From positions 1 through 5,108 of the forward strand of contig JAOTYV010000320.1 of the NCBI GenBank assembly GCA_029861675.1: 5,108 nt of DNA, in the 5' to 3' direction. A program made the translations under genes and the position numbers. Below the pieces are notes generated by a model. That model had not been told where the DNA came from. It was given only the letters and a program-made list of their open reading frames with translations, and made no database searches. Positions 5,056-5,108 of the stretch are shown piece by piece (the first letter of the stretch is position 1; each line of letters opens with the position of its first letter). This stretch comes from Alphaproteobacteria bacterium (GTDB taxonomy: Bacteria > Pseudomonadota > Alphaproteobacteria > UBA8366).

Positions 5056-5108
5056 GAGCAAATCCCGAGCGAACCGAAACGGTTCGCGACGGCGTATTTG
5101 TGTAAATA
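5055..5108 (+). repeat. Palindromic intergenic repeat, copy 3 (cut by window end)
   Basis: Head-to-tail with copy 2 and differing from it at four positions over 54 bp. The inner stem GCGAACCG (5069-5076) and CGGTTCGC (5080-5087) is perfect. The outer pair is GCAAAT (5058-5063) and ATTTGT (5096-5101), where the C-to-T change would still allow a G-U pair in RNA. The unit is incomplete because the window ends, so further copies may follow. Confidence 0.85.

Noticed and set aside
3400..5061. A 553-codon open reading frame on the minus strand spanning both hydratase genes
   Set aside because: It is antisense to two well-supported genes and rich in Arg, Gly and Asp with no recognisable domain. Its apparent internal similarity comes from the duplicated hydratase genes opposite. 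Long minus-strand open frames are expected in GC-rich coding DNA.
4992..5108. The tandem repeat units as a CRISPR array
   Set aside because: Units are directly adjacent with no unique spacers, each is a 61-bp palindromic element, and another copy lies about 5 kb away; no cas gene is present.

Overview
The window is GC-rich, plus-strand chromosomal DNA that reads as alphaproteobacterial. The grounds are base composition, the character of the EF-G-like protein, and an intergenic palindromic repeat. The repeat has the layout of the small mosaic elements common in rhizobia and relatives (a GCAAAT/ATTTGC outer pair, a central hairpin, and an AAACAAAGAG tail). Order or genus cannot be fixed from the sequence alone.

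Layout: (1) 1-68, the last 21 codons of a gene entering from the left, probably a class I/II PLP-dependent aminotransferase. (2) 65-128, copy 1 of the palindromic repeat. (3) 188-1111, a ketopantoate reductase (PanE/ApbA) family oxidoreductase with a GTG start, ending in a probable intrinsic terminator that contains its stop codon. (4) 1251-3278, an elongation factor G-like translational GTPase of 675 residues with all five EF-G domains but altered GTPase motifs. (5) 3279-3414, an intergenic region with nested and overlapping inverted repeats. (6) 3415-4185 and 4216-4995, two adjacent paralogous hydratase/decarboxylase proteins of the 2-keto-4-pentenoate hydratase (MhpD-like) family. (7) 4992-5108, two head-to-tail copies of the same palindromic repeat, the second cut by the window end.

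The spacings suggest three or four transcription units. Gaps of 119, 139 and 136 bp separate the aminotransferase end, the reductase, the EF-G-like gene and the first hydratase. Only the two hydratases (30 bp apart) look co-transcribed. The metabolic genes fit catabolism or handling of 2-keto acids: an aminotransferase makes or consumes them, a PanE-family enzyme reduces them, and hydratases act on 2-hydroxy-dienoates. No ring-cleavage, aldolase or dehydrogenase partner is present, so no pathway can be assigned. The EF-G-like gene has no evident functional link to its neighbours.

I found no undescribed multi-gene system. The most interesting signals are the repeat family, whose leading TAG serves as the stop codon of two unrelated genes, the overlapping palindromes at 3297-3342, and the non-canonical nucleotide-binding motifs of the EF-G-like protein. 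No stretch above 300 bases lacks a gene, and no tRNA, rRNA, CRISPR or insertion sequence is visible.
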